In this document: piece after piece, positions 7,354-14,647 of the stretch
Layout of the letters: each line of letters starts with the position of its first letter
How positions within the stretch are numbered: the stretch's first letter is position 1
DNA from: Pleurocapsa sp. MO_226.B13
Lineage (GTDB): Bacteria > Cyanobacteriota > Cyanobacteriia > Cyanobacteriales > Xenococcaceae
Assembly (NCBI GenBank): GCA_030064795.1
Contig: JASJEI010000224.1
Span: 1-16,016, forward strand
DNA: 16,016 nucleotides
Direction: 5' to 3'
Notes under the pieces: model-generated
The model's input: the letters and a program-made list of their open reading frames with translations, nothing else
Database searches by the model: none
Told to the model about the DNA's origin: nothing
Translations under genes and position numbers: made by a program

Positions 7354-8658
7354 ATGAAGAAAACTACCTCGATTCGACAATATGGCTTCTACTTATTAAT
7401 AGGAGCGATCGCGACTTTTTTGTCAAGCTGCAATCCCAGTTCGCAAAGCAATTCCAACCAGCTTGAATTCTGGACGATGCAGCTAAAACCAAACTTTACC
7501 GACTATTTTGTCGATTTAAATAATACTTTTGAAACTCAAAACGAGGCTGTAGAGTTACGCTGGGTTGATGTTCCCTGGGAGGCAATGGAAAACAAAATTT
7601 TGACCTCTATTTCTGCTAAAACAGCACCAGATGTAGTTAACCTCAATCCCAAATTTGCTTCACAGTTAGCAACCCGCAATGCTTGGTTAGATCTAGACGA
7701 AGTAGTTGCACCTGAAGTTCAAGCCAGCTATCTACCGAAAATTTGGCAAGCCAGCACCATCGAAGTCTGTCAAGAAAATAACTGCGACGAACAAACCTTT
7801 GGTATTCCCTGGTATTTAACCACCACAATTACTATTTACAATCAAGAACTCTTAACCGCAGCAGGTATCCAACAGCCACCAAAAACCTATCAAGAATTAG
7901 CCGAAGTTGCCCAAAAGATCAAAGAAAAAACGGGTAAATACGCTTTCTTTATTACCTTTGTCCCCAATGATTCGGCAGATGTCCTAGAATCTCTGGTCAA
8001 AATGGGTGTAGATTTAGTCGATGAGTCTGGCAAAGCAGCTTTTAATACACCCGAAGGAAAAGCAGCCTTTCAGTATTGGGTAGATTTGTACCAACAAAAA
8101 TTACTGCCTCCAGAGGTATTAACTCAAGGTCATCGTTATGGAATTGAATTGTATCAAATGGGTGAAACAGCTTTATTATCTTCTGGCGCAGAATTTATTG
8201 ATAGTATTACCAATAATGCCCCAACAATTGCCGAAACTTCGGGAATATCACCTCAAATTACTGGTGAGACTGGTAAAAAAAGCGTTGCGGTCATGAATCT
8301 GGTTATTCCTCGCGATACCGATAAATCAGATCGAGCTTTGGAGTATGCCTTATATGTTACTAATACTGAAAACCAGTTGGCTTTTGCTAGAGCATCGAGC
8401 GTACTTCCTTCTACTGTTGAAGCGGTAGAACAATACATTGAAGATATCGAGCAACAAGAACAAACTAGTTTAAAAGAAGAGGCAAAAAAAGTCAGTGCAG
8501 CCCAATTACAAGATGCAGAAGTACTGATTCCCGCGAGAAAAGATCTTCAAAGATTACAAAAAGCAATTTATGAAAATTTACAGGCAGCAATGCTTAATGA
8601 AAAATCTGTGGAACAAGCAGTTCGAGATGCTGCTAAAGAATGGGATAAACAAGTATAG
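7354..8658 (+). CDS. ABC transporter substrate-binding lipoprotein, sugar type (family 1)
   Basis: This is a 434-residue extracellular solute-binding protein of the maltose/sugar-binding family 1. The ATG at 7354 gives a proper lipoprotein signal: KK, a hydrophobic core, then the lipobox LSSC with the lipidated Cys at residue 26. An in-frame TTG at 7321 would add 11 residues ahead of this, which I think is wrong. Family signs are LEFWTMQL, SAKTAPDVVNLNP, GIPWYLTTTITIYNQELLTAAGI, PPKTYQELAEVAQKI, FNTPEGKAAFQYWVDLY and ALEYALYVTNTENQLAFA. Two cysteines, C139 and C144 in EVCQENNCDEQ, could form a small disulphide loop. No permease or ATPase gene adjoins it, so it is an orphan component whose sugar ligand cannot be read from sequence. 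HIP1 lies inside the signal sequence. Confidence 0.88.
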   Translation: MKKTTSIRQYGFYLLIGAIATFLSSCNPSSQSNSNQLEFWTMQLKPNFTDYFVDLNNTFETQNEAVELRWVDVPWEAMENKILTSISAKTAPDVVNLNPKFASQLATRNAWLDLDEVVAPEVQASYLPKIWQASTIEVCQENNCDEQTFGIPWYLTTTITIYNQELLTAAGIQQPPKTYQELAEVAQKIKEKTGKYAFFITFVPNDSADVLESLVKMGVDLVDESGKAAFNTPEGKAAFQYWVDLYQQKLLPPEVLTQGHRYGIELYQMGETALLSSGAEFIDSITNNAPTIAETSGISPQITGETGKKSVAVMNLVIPRDTDKSDRALEYALYVTNTENQLAFARASSVLPSTVEAVEQYIEDIEQQEQTSLKEEAKKVSAAQLQDAEVLIPARKDLQRLQKAIYENLQAAMLNEKSVEQAVRDAAKEWDKQV

Positions 8659-8828
8659 TAATCCTCTCTCAGTGGTGGAAATTAATTAGTTTGGAGTCAT
8701 TTGTTATTTGTCATTATTCACGAACGATTCCAAATCACCATATAGAATTAGAGATGTTGTGTTAGAAAATGAGCTATTTGAGTTGGTTTTTGGGAATTAT
8801 AAAAATGCAGATCTCAGGACATAATTAA

Positions 8829-9364
8829 ATGCAAGATCGATATAGCTCTTTATTCTCAAACTCTGCCAATAACAACCACATTCAATCTTCTCAGTTAGAG
8901 ACTGTTTGTTAAACAAAAATTAAATGCCCGTGTAGGTTGGGTATGGCGAGTATTTTTTTAGAATCAGTCTTTTAATTCGCGATTCGCCGTAACCCAACAA
9001 AATTAAACGTTACACTTCTCTTAAGATTTACTTTATAAACAGCCTCTTAGATCTAGCTACGACTTTAGCTCAAAATTCACTACAGCAATTTGCTACTACC
9101 CCAGGCTTTAATTCGGATTTACAACTGGCGTTTGGTAAAGTCGATCATTCGTTGAAAACATCGTGGATAAATGGAGAATACGTTTTTCCTGAAATAGAAA
9201 TCGTCGAACGTGCTGAGATTAACGACGCTAATGGTGCTTTTGCCCAAGAAACTGGCAAAATTTACCTAGCTCAAGAGTTTTTACTCACAAATCAAAATAA
9301 CCCCGATACTATTAGCAATGTTCTTCTGGAAGAATACGGACATTTTATTGACAGCCAGTTTTAA
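8829..9364 (+). pseudogene. N-terminal fragment of a large cyanobacterial exoprotein gene, split by a MITE
   Basis: The ATG at 8829 (AGGA nine bases upstream) starts SLFSNSANNNHIQSSQL, which is interrupted after codon 23. The coding sense resumes at 9050 with DLATTLAQNSLQQFATTPGF and continues through LQLAFGK, PEIEIV, ANGAFAQETGKIYLAQEFL and VLLEEYGHFIDSQF. Deleting 8898-9049 (152 bases: the element plus one TTA) joins the two parts in frame, giving 127 residues. From memory, this segment resembles the N-terminal domain of large cyanobacterial haemolysin-type calcium-binding or adhesin-like exoproteins, where ETGKIYLxxEFL and VLLEExGHxxDSQ recur. The frame stops with TAA at 9362-9364, three bases before a second foldback repeat, so the C-terminal majority is gone. 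The longest piece with its own start (ATG 9152) is only 70 codons. Non-functional as it stands. Confidence 0.72.
8898..9046. mobile_element. 149-bp MITE-like element with TTA target duplication
   Basis: The ends are GAGACTGTTTG (8898) and AAACAGCCTC (ending 9046). Read inward, the two termini agree at 20 of the first 29 positions, as imperfect terminal inverted repeats. TTA flanks both sides (8895-8897 and 9047-9049) as a 3-bp direct repeat. The host reading frame is restored on removing the element and one TTA, which supports real insertion. No transposase is encoded. The interior holds GTAGGTTGGGT (8932-8942) with a degraded partner AACCCAAC (8991-8998), and ATTCGCGATTCGCC (8975-8988), akin to the palindrome at 724-743. 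A TNA target and GAG ends suggest mobilisation by an IS5-family enzyme; that is inference. Confidence 0.68.
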
Positions 9365-9367
9365 AAT

Positions 9368-9444
9368 GTAGGTTGGGTTGAGGCACGAAACCCAACAAAA
9401 GCATATGATTGTTGGGTTTCACGCGCTTGTTCTACCCAACCTAC
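9368..9444. repeat. 77-bp nested foldback repeat
   Basis: The outer arms are GTAGGTTGGGT (9368-9378) and ACCCAACCTAC (9434-9444), a perfect 11-bp inverted repeat. The inner arms are GAAACCCAACAA (9387-9398) and TTGTTGGGTTTC (9409-9420), a perfect 12-bp inverted repeat around a 10-base loop. The motif TAGGTTGGGT also lies inside the element at 8898-9046. It is a dispersed repeat rather than a gene. It lies between the 3' ends of two convergent units, so a terminating role in RNA is possible. Confidence 0.72.
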
Positions 9445-9475
9445 TAAGTCGACCATTCACTTTTGAGAATTGATA

Positions 9476-9582
9476 TTAGTTCTCTTAATTAGAAATCGCC
9501 ACTATCGGTCATAAGTAACTCATCACTATCCAAGTTATATTCGCTAATCAAATCGATGTAGTTGACATTGAAACCAGAACTA
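9476..9582 (-). repeat. C-terminal cassette repeat, copy 1
   Basis: This block matches 15161-15267 at 98 of 107 positions in the same orientation. It covers 13 bases after the stop codon and about the last 30 codons of the CBM6 protein gene, including the common ending DSDELL..DSGDF. Because identity continues into the 3' non-coding bases, this is a DNA duplication and not only protein-level conservation. Confidence 0.85.
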
Positions 9583-12314
9583 CCCATATCCAAACGTAGT
9601 TCGTGAGTGCCAGCAGTTAGATAGAGATCGTCGCCAATCGCATCTGTCCAAGACTGCCAGCCACCAGTGTCGCCAAAACTTAGGGTAGTTAATTGTCCGT
9701 CAATAGCAACATCAAGGCTATGACTAATATCGACATCGGAAGCAACCCGAGCTACAACTTGATAGTTACCGTCGTAAGGAATATCGACGCTATAGGTTAG
9801 CCATTCGCCACCTTCGATCCAACCGACGTTAAAGCCACCGCTAATGTCACTTGTCGGTTCGATATCTACTGGTCTGTTACGATATCCACCACCAATATTT
9901 TCGTAATCGGTGTCATAGAAAGTCTGGTCTGAGGTATAGTAATCGTCTTGATAGTCTTCTGCTTCGATTCGGATATTTTCTGGAGTAACTAGATCGATGT
10001 AGTTAAGATTAAATCCAGTACTACCCATATCCAGACGGAGTTCGTGAGTGCCAGCAGTTAATTGTAAGTTACCGCCTAGTGCATCTGACCAAGCTTGCCA
10101 GCCTCCAGTACTACCAAAGTTTACGGTAGTAGATTGTCCATCAACAGAGACATCAAAATTATGAGAAGTTCCAAAATCAGAAGCGATACGGGCAACTACT
10201 TGATAAATACCATCTTCGGGAACATCGACGTTATAGGTTAACCATTCCCCAGAACTAATCCAGCCGACGGTATAGCCACCATTAACATCCCCCGATACAC
10301 CCAAATCGACATCATCATCGCGATATTCGACCCCAGTGTTGCCAGCAGTAGTGTCGTAATAGTCTTGGTAATCTTCGGTTTCGACTCGTAATGCTTCGAG
10401 TTTATTGCCAAAGTTGAGGTCGGAAATAGTTTCGCCAGTACCGACAAAAACTTCATGGGTATTGACAGTATCGGAACTATTTACAGGAGTAAATTCAATC
10501 GCCAGTCCATCCTCCAGATAAGGATTATCGTCATTATTATTGTTATGGACGATTTGCAAGCCAGCATCGCCATCGGGGTTTTCTAGACCGACAGTAGCAC
10601 TATTTACCGCAGCATCCAGATTGTTGTATTGATAAACAATACTGCCATCGGAGTTGAGAAGAGTTTGGAAAGTTAAAGCACCTTCAACTTCATAACGGGC
10701 GACATCTTGGTATTGAACGATAAATCTGTCGGCTTCGGCATCATAATGATGATAAATCGAACCAGAATAGCCAGGATTTAAGTCATCCCAGAAGGGCGCA
10801 ATAAAGTTACTGACGTTATAGGAATTGGTAATTCCTTCATTTCGATATTCTGTACCGTTATCGCCAAAGGTAAGATAGCCGTTAGAAGAAATAGTAACGG
10901 TGTTGTTGGTTTCGCCATAGAAATCAAAATCAAAAGGTAAAGTAACTTCTACTGCTTCATCGTCACCGAGATTTAATTCTGTACCCACCCCAGAAATATC
11001 TATCCAGTCATAGGTAATGCCATCGGGTTGTTTACTATCCTGCCATTGGTATTCAATGGTAGAAGGATAAGTTTGACTCCATCTTGGTTCGTTTTCTTCG
11101 GTGACGCTATAGTTACCAAACTGCAAGTCAGTAAAAGCATAAAAACCATTGGCATCGGTAACTGTCGATCTTTCACCGTCATCTAATTGACCGTTTTCAT
11201 TACTGTCGAGATATATAGTCCAGCCTTCAATACCCGATTCATTGCTATCGAATAGACCATTTTCATTTAGATCGTGCCATTTGTAGCCTTCAATTGTCCC
11301 AGGGGCCAAATTAGGACTGTAATTTAAATAGATCTCGCTGTCCCCATCTCCGTAACCAGTCCAAGTGATATAGTCCCCATCAATTTGCGGATTACTATCA
11401 TAGGTGTCGTTGTCGGTAATTTGAATAGTTTCCGAACCGTTATAGAGAAAGATTTCGTTATCGTTGCCATCGTATGACGACCAGATAACATTATCTCCAG
11501 AAATCTGTAGGCTGTGATCGCTGCGATCGTTATTAGTCAACTGAATAGTTTCCGAACCGTTATAGAGAAAGACTTCGCTATCGTTGCCGTCATCTCCAGA
11601 CCAGACTACATTGTTACCTGAAACTTGAGGACTACTATCGTAGGTATCATTGTCTGTTAGTTGAACTATTTCTGAACCATCATAAAGATAGATTTCACTA
11701 TCGCCATCTTCATAAGCCGACCAGACAATATTGCTACCTGAAATCTGCGGTCTGCTTTCAGATAAACTATTGGTAGTTAGCTGAGTAACGCCAGTGCCAT
11801 CATAGAAATAGATTTCCGAATCTTTGCCGTCATAATCAGACCAAGCTAGGTTATTTCCCGAAAGGCTAAAACTACTTTTAACGGTTTCGGCATCGGTTAA
11901 TCGAGTTGTGTTAGTGCCATCGTAAAAATAGATGGCATTGTCAGGATAATAACGATAGTTAGGTTCGCCTTCGTAACTCAACCAGGCGACGTTGCCATCG
12001 GAAATTTGCGGATTGTCATCATCGACATCATTATCAGTTAGCTGAATGATTTGCGAACCATTATAGAGATAGATTTCTCTGTCATTACCGTCACTAGAAG
12101 ACCAGACGACGTTGTTTCCTTCAATCTGGGGATTACTGTCGTAAGTGTCGTTATTGGTTAGCTGAATTACGCTACCATTCTCGTGGTCGTAAAGAAAAAT
12201 TTCATCGTCATTGCCGTCGTTACCTACCCAGGCAATATTTTTACCTGAAATCTGCGAACTGCGATCGCTTACATTATTATTGGTAAGGGAATTTACATTA
12301 GTTAAGTTATCCAT
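9489..12314 (-). CDS. Large modular exported protein: propeller repeats, SdrD B-like, nidogen-like and two CBM6 modules
   Basis: This is a 941-residue acidic, Asn/Asp-rich protein. Residues ~21-333 hold eight copies of a ~40-residue repeat of the form QISGNNVVWS.DGND.EIYLYDGS..QLTDND (TolB-like propeller blades; the last is partial). Residues ~338-418 form an SdrD B-like domain (GYKWHDLNENGLFD, VTDANGFYAFTDL, GNYSVTEE). Residues ~436-610 are nidogen-like (VTISSNGYLTFGD, FIAPFWDDLN). Residues ~641-776 and ~780-922 are two CBM6-type carbohydrate-binding modules (EAEDYQD, GWIEGGEWLTYSVDIP, TGGWQSW, TAGTHELRLDMGSSGFNVNYIDL). No catalytic domain and no N-terminal signal peptide are visible, so type I (C-terminal signal) export is the likely route. 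The start at 12314 is chosen because AGGAGG lies 6 bases upstream; the ATG at 12320 abuts the SD and a GTG at 12329 precedes it. Probable role, inferred: cell-surface or matrix polysaccharide binding. Confidence 0.82.
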   Translation of the reverse strand: MDNLTNVNSLTNNNVSDRSSQISGKNIAWVGNDGNDDEIFLYDHENGSVIQLTNNDTYDSNPQIEGNNVVWSSSDGNDREIYLYNGSQIIQLTDNDVDDDNPQISDGNVAWLSYEGEPNYRYYPDNAIYFYDGTNTTRLTDAETVKSSFSLSGNNLAWSDYDGKDSEIYFYDGTGVTQLTTNSLSESRPQISGSNIVWSAYEDGDSEIYLYDGSEIVQLTDNDTYDSSPQVSGNNVVWSGDDGNDSEVFLYNGSETIQLTNNDRSDHSLQISGDNVIWSSYDGNDNEIFLYNGSETIQITDNDTYDSNPQIDGDYITWTGYGDGDSEIYLNYSPNLAPGTIEGYKWHDLNENGLFDSNESGIEGWTIYLDSNENGQLDDGERSTVTDANGFYAFTDLQFGNYSVTEENEPRWSQTYPSTIEYQWQDSKQPDGITYDWIDISGVGTELNLGDDEAVEVTLPFDFDFYGETNNTVTISSNGYLTFGDNGTEYRNEGITNSYNVSNFIAPFWDDLNPGYSGSIYHHYDAEADRFIVQYQDVARYEVEGALTFQTLLNSDGSIVYQYNNLDAAVNSATVGLENPDGDAGLQIVHNNNNDDNPYLEDGLAIEFTPVNSSDTVNTHEVFVGTGETISDLNFGNKLEALRVETEDYQDYYDTTAGNTGVEYRDDDVDLGVSGDVNGGYTVGWISSGEWLTYNVDVPEDGIYQVVARIASDFGTSHNFDVSVDGQSTTVNFGSTGGWQAWSDALGGNLQLTAGTHELRLDMGSTGFNLNYIDLVTPENIRIEAEDYQDDYYTSDQTFYDTDYENIGGGYRNRPVDIEPTSDISGGFNVGWIEGGEWLTYSVDIPYDGNYQVVARVASDVDISHSLDVAIDGQLTTLSFGDTGGWQSWTDAIGDDLYLTAGTHELRLDMGSSGFNVNYIDLISEYNLDSDELLMTDSGDF
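11316..12254 (-). repeat. Eight tandem ~120-bp repeats encoding propeller blades
   Basis: The repeat core QISG.N..W recurs at residues ~21, 63, 103, 150, 190, 230, 270 and 310 of the 941-residue protein. The period is exactly 40 residues in the distal five. At DNA level two adjacent units are nearly identical: AATAGTTTCCGAACCG followed by TTATAGAGAAAGA occurs near 11424 and again 120 bases on near 11544. The third unit is longer, with an insertion around EPNYRYYPDN. Such an array can gain or lose blades by slippage or recombination. Confidence 0.8.
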
Positions 12315-12320
12315 TGACAT

Positions 12321-12326
12321 CCTCCT
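12321..12326 (-). promoter_or_regulatory. Ribosome binding site of the CBM6 protein gene
   Basis: A consensus AGGAGG on the minus strand lies 6 bases before the ATG at 12314. The ATG at 12320 directly abuts it and the GTG at 12329 lies upstream of it, so both are poor starts. Confidence 0.8.
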
Positions 12327-12756
12327 CACAGATTTCGCCTCGATTTCGTCTTGTGAGTCATTTAAATCGACCTATTCTTGGCTATGCCGATTTGAGAAAC
12401 TAAAAAATCGAAACGATTCGTAATGATTTAGTGTAAATAGCATTTACGGTTCGAGATTCAATCGGCAAGTAGCGATCGGACATTGAATTGCCACTCATCC
12501 ACGATTGCTATTTACAGAATATCGCTCTGTCCAAGTAACTGTATCGCTATTACTTGCTTGTTAAGACTTATAAACCAAACGTTTATCTACGCTGGCAATA
12601 TTGAGATATCGCCAAAATTACTCTGAGCTTGGTTTATTCTGTCAGTCAGTAAGTATATAATCTGCTCTATCTACCTTAATTATAAAACTTACAAATGTAG
12701 TTTGATAACCCAGAATTTTCAAGTAACGTAATCTGCGATCGCACTCGATCTTTTCT
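12327..12756. promoter_or_regulatory. Divergent intergenic region with two dyad repeats
   Basis: These roughly 430 bases hold the promoters of the leftward modular protein gene and the rightward acetyltransferase gene. Two perfect inverted repeats stand out. TGTAAATAGCA (12432-12442) pairs with TGCTATTTACA (12506-12516) across 63 bases. CAAGTAA (12532-12538) pairs with TTACTTG (12550-12556) across 11 bases, the geometry of a dimeric regulator site. CAAGTAACGTA recurs at 12720-12730. I see no gene in this stretch. Confidence 0.5.
12656..12661 (+). promoter_or_regulatory. Candidate -10 box of the acetyltransferase operon
   Basis: TATAAT is a perfect -10 hexamer, 95 bases before the ATG at 12757. 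The -35 region is weak (TTTATT at 12633-12638, spacer 17). It is the best candidate promoter for the four rightward genes; the call rests on motif and position only. Confidence 0.4.
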
Positions 12757-13314
12757 ATGTCTTTACCGCCAAACTTATTCACCGCAAGATTAATCTTGCG
12801 TTCTCTATCTGTTGCTGATGCTAGTTCTCTTCAAAAAATTGCCAGCAGTCGCCAAATAGCGGATACAACCATTTCTATTCCCCATCCTTATCCCGAAGGT
12901 GAAGCCGAAAAATTCATCGCCAAGCAAATAGCCGAAAAACAAACGGGTCATTCTGTCACCTTTGCGATCGAGCATAAACTAGAATCAAACTTAATTGGCA
13001 TTATTGAACTTCGAGATATCGAACCAGAACATTCTGTAGCTGAGTTGAGTTATTGGCTGGCAGTTTCCGCCTGGGGTAAAGGGTATATGAGTGAAGCCTT
13101 ACCACCAGTATTGAATTTTGGCTTTGAAATTCTATTGCTCAATAGAATTCATGCCTATCATATGATCAGAAATCCAGCTTCGGGAAAAATATTACAAAAA
13201 AATGGTTTTAAGCAAGAAGGATTACTAAGACAACGAGTAAGCAAATGGGGCAAGTTTGAAGATGTCAGATTGCTTTCGCTACTTCGTCAAGAATGGCAAA
13301 ATAACCAAGGTTGA
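12757..13314 (+). CDS. GNAT acetyltransferase, RimJ/RimL type
   Basis: This 185-residue protein is of the Acetyltransf_3 (RimJ/RimL-like) group, which transfers acetyl from acetyl-CoA to an amino group. The N-terminus has the family pattern TARLILRSLSVADA (residues 9-22). The core strand and CoA pyrophosphate loop read AELSYWLAVSAWGKGYMSEAL (95-115), and the closing motif is NPASGKILQKNGFKQEG (139-155). Length and order are normal. Substrates in this group range from ribosomal protein N-termini to antibiotics and small amines, so no substrate is assigned. The ATG start matches the family N-terminus although no clear ribosome binding site precedes it. The stop is 12 bases before the next gene's ATG, suggesting cotranscription. 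Confidence 0.9.
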   Translation: MSLPPNLFTARLILRSLSVADASSLQKIASSRQIADTTISIPHPYPEGEAEKFIAKQIAEKQTGHSVTFAIEHKLESNLIGIIELRDIEPEHSVAELSYWLAVSAWGKGYMSEALPPVLNFGFEILLLNRIHAYHMIRNPASGKILQKNGFKQEGLLRQRVSKWGKFEDVRLLSLLRQEWQNNQG

Positions 13315-13326
13315 ATTTTGATTAAT

Positions 13327-13761
13327 ATGGCTTATTTAACGGGAGAATGTTTGTGTGGCAAAATCCGCTATGAATATCGAGGCGCGACAGGAAATTTAGT
13401 TCACTGTCACTGTAGCAGATGTCGTAAGTGGCATGGTGCAGCTTTTAGAAGCCGAATGGTAGTCAAACGAGATGGTTATAAACTACTCCAGGGACAAGAA
13501 TATCTGGCGCAATATCAATCCACCCCTAATGTAATCAAAACCTTTTGTAAGAATTGTGGTTCGAGTTTGGCTACAATTTATCCTCTGCGAGATAATTCAC
13601 TCGGTTTACCCATTGCAGGCTGCGAGGGGAAGTTGGATAGCTACCAAGAATTTCATATCTATACAGATTCTAAAGCGCAATGGTGGCAAATTAGCGATAA
13701 TTTACCGCAATATTCAACCATGCCAGAAGATAAAAAAATCGTTCACTGTATTAACGAATAA
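13327..13761 (+). CDS. GFA family zinc protein (glutathione-dependent formaldehyde-activating enzyme-like)
   Basis: This 144-residue protein has the full cysteine pattern of the GFA/CENP-V domain: CLC at 8-10, CHCSRC at 27-32 and CKNC at 74-77, which bind a structural and a catalytic zinc. The C-terminal KAQWWQISDNLPQY is also typical. The prototype Gfa was proposed to speed formation of S-hydroxymethylglutathione from formaldehyde, but most family members are untested, so the reaction is not certain here. Start choice: ATG at 13327 gives the common MAYLTGECLCG opening. An in-frame TTG at 13318 has AAGG seven bases upstream and would add three residues. It lies between the acetyltransferase and methyltransferase genes in one direction. 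Confidence 0.88.
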   Translation: MAYLTGECLCGKIRYEYRGATGNLVHCHCSRCRKWHGAAFRSRMVVKRDGYKLLQGQEYLAQYQSTPNVIKTFCKNCGSSLATIYPLRDNSLGLPIAGCEGKLDSYQEFHIYTDSKAQWWQISDNLPQYSTMPEDKKIVHCINE

Positions 13762-13786
13762 TTTGAGAATTTGAGAAGTTCAACAA

Positions 13787-14593
13787 ATGCAGTCAGCCTA
13801 CAAACAAAGAGTAATTGATTTTTTTGATAGTAGAACCACTTATGATTCTGAAGGGAAAGCTCATCCCGAAAACGCCAAAAGATTTATAGACTTTGTGACT
13901 CTAAAACCAGGTCAAAAAATCCTCGATTTATGTACGGGTACTGGTTTGGTCGCAATAGCTGTCGCCAAAGCCATCGGAGAGAAAGGTTCGGTCATTGGTG
14001 TCGATATCTCATCAGGAATGTTAGCTCAAGCGCGAGCCAAAATTGAAGCCGAAGGGAGCGAAAATTTGCAATTAATTGAAGCAGATGTGGAGGCGATCGC
14101 TTTCGATCGGGAGCAATTCGATCTTATACTTTGCTGTTCGGCACTAGTATATATTAGCGATATTCCTGCCCTACTAGATAAGTGCTATCGTTGGCTAAAA
14201 CCAGGAGGGTGTTTGGCATTTACTTCTTCCTATAAAGGTTCTCATTTATCAGAATTAAGAGTTAGACTCTGTAAGGATTTATTTGATATCGATTTACCCC
14301 ATATTATTAGACCCCTTTGGACGGCAGACAAATGTACCAAACTGCTAGAGGATTCTGGTTTTCAAAATATTGAAATCGAACAATATCTATTTCGTAGAGA
14401 AAAAATAAATGACAATTATGCTTCTACGCAAATAGAACAAGAATTTTATCCCAGAGGAAACCCTTTGCTAAACTTGTCTGAAGCGCGAAAGCAACTGTTA
14501 CAAGCTGAATATAGCAAAGCTGTCGAGGGATTGATTGCAGAACAAGGAATATGGCAAGAAGCGATTAGTCTGTATGTTAAAGCCAGTAAGTAA
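13787..14593 (+). CDS. Class I SAM-dependent methyltransferase (UbiE-like)
   Basis: This 268-residue protein has a Rossmann-type methyltransferase core: SAM-binding motif I ILDLCTGTGLVAIAVA (45-60), the acidic residue of motif II in VIGVDISSGML (D73), EAD at 98-100 contacting the adenine side, and LKPGG at 137-141. The N-terminal YDSEGKAHPENAKRFIDFV and a helical C-terminal extension are not diagnostic of a substrate. It resembles the UbiE/Methyltransf_11 group, which acts on quinones, lipids and many small molecules, so I assign no acceptor. It lies 25 bases after the GFA gene and 54 before the OsmC gene, all rightward. ATG start; no strong ribosome binding site is seen. Confidence 0.88.
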   Translation: MQSAYKQRVIDFFDSRTTYDSEGKAHPENAKRFIDFVTLKPGQKILDLCTGTGLVAIAVAKAIGEKGSVIGVDISSGMLAQARAKIEAEGSENLQLIEADVEAIAFDREQFDLILCCSALVYISDIPALLDKCYRWLKPGGCLAFTSSYKGSHLSELRVRLCKDLFDIDLPHIIRPLWTADKCTKLLEDSGFQNIEIEQYLFRREKINDNYASTQIEQEFYPRGNPLLNLSEARKQLLQAEYSKAVEGLIAEQGIWQEAISLYVKASK

Positions 14594-14647
14594 TATCAAA
14601 ACTATTCTCTAAAAAAGCGATCGCTTCTCGATCGGAAATAATTAATT

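Noticed and set aside
8659..8828. ATTTGTTATTTGTCATTATTC-like AT-rich sequence after the binding-protein gene
   Set aside because: It resembles short ATTTGTCATT repeats common in cyanobacterial spacers, but only one degenerate stretch is present, which is too little to annotate.
10238..10456. Leftward 72-codon frame inside the large modular protein gene
   Set aside because: It overlaps the CBM6/nidogen-like coding sequence in another frame on the same strand and has no recognisable features.
11316..12254. The evenly spaced ~120-bp repeats as a CRISPR-like or non-coding array
   Set aside because: The period is a whole number of codons, the frame is continuous, and the repeats encode a conserved propeller motif.
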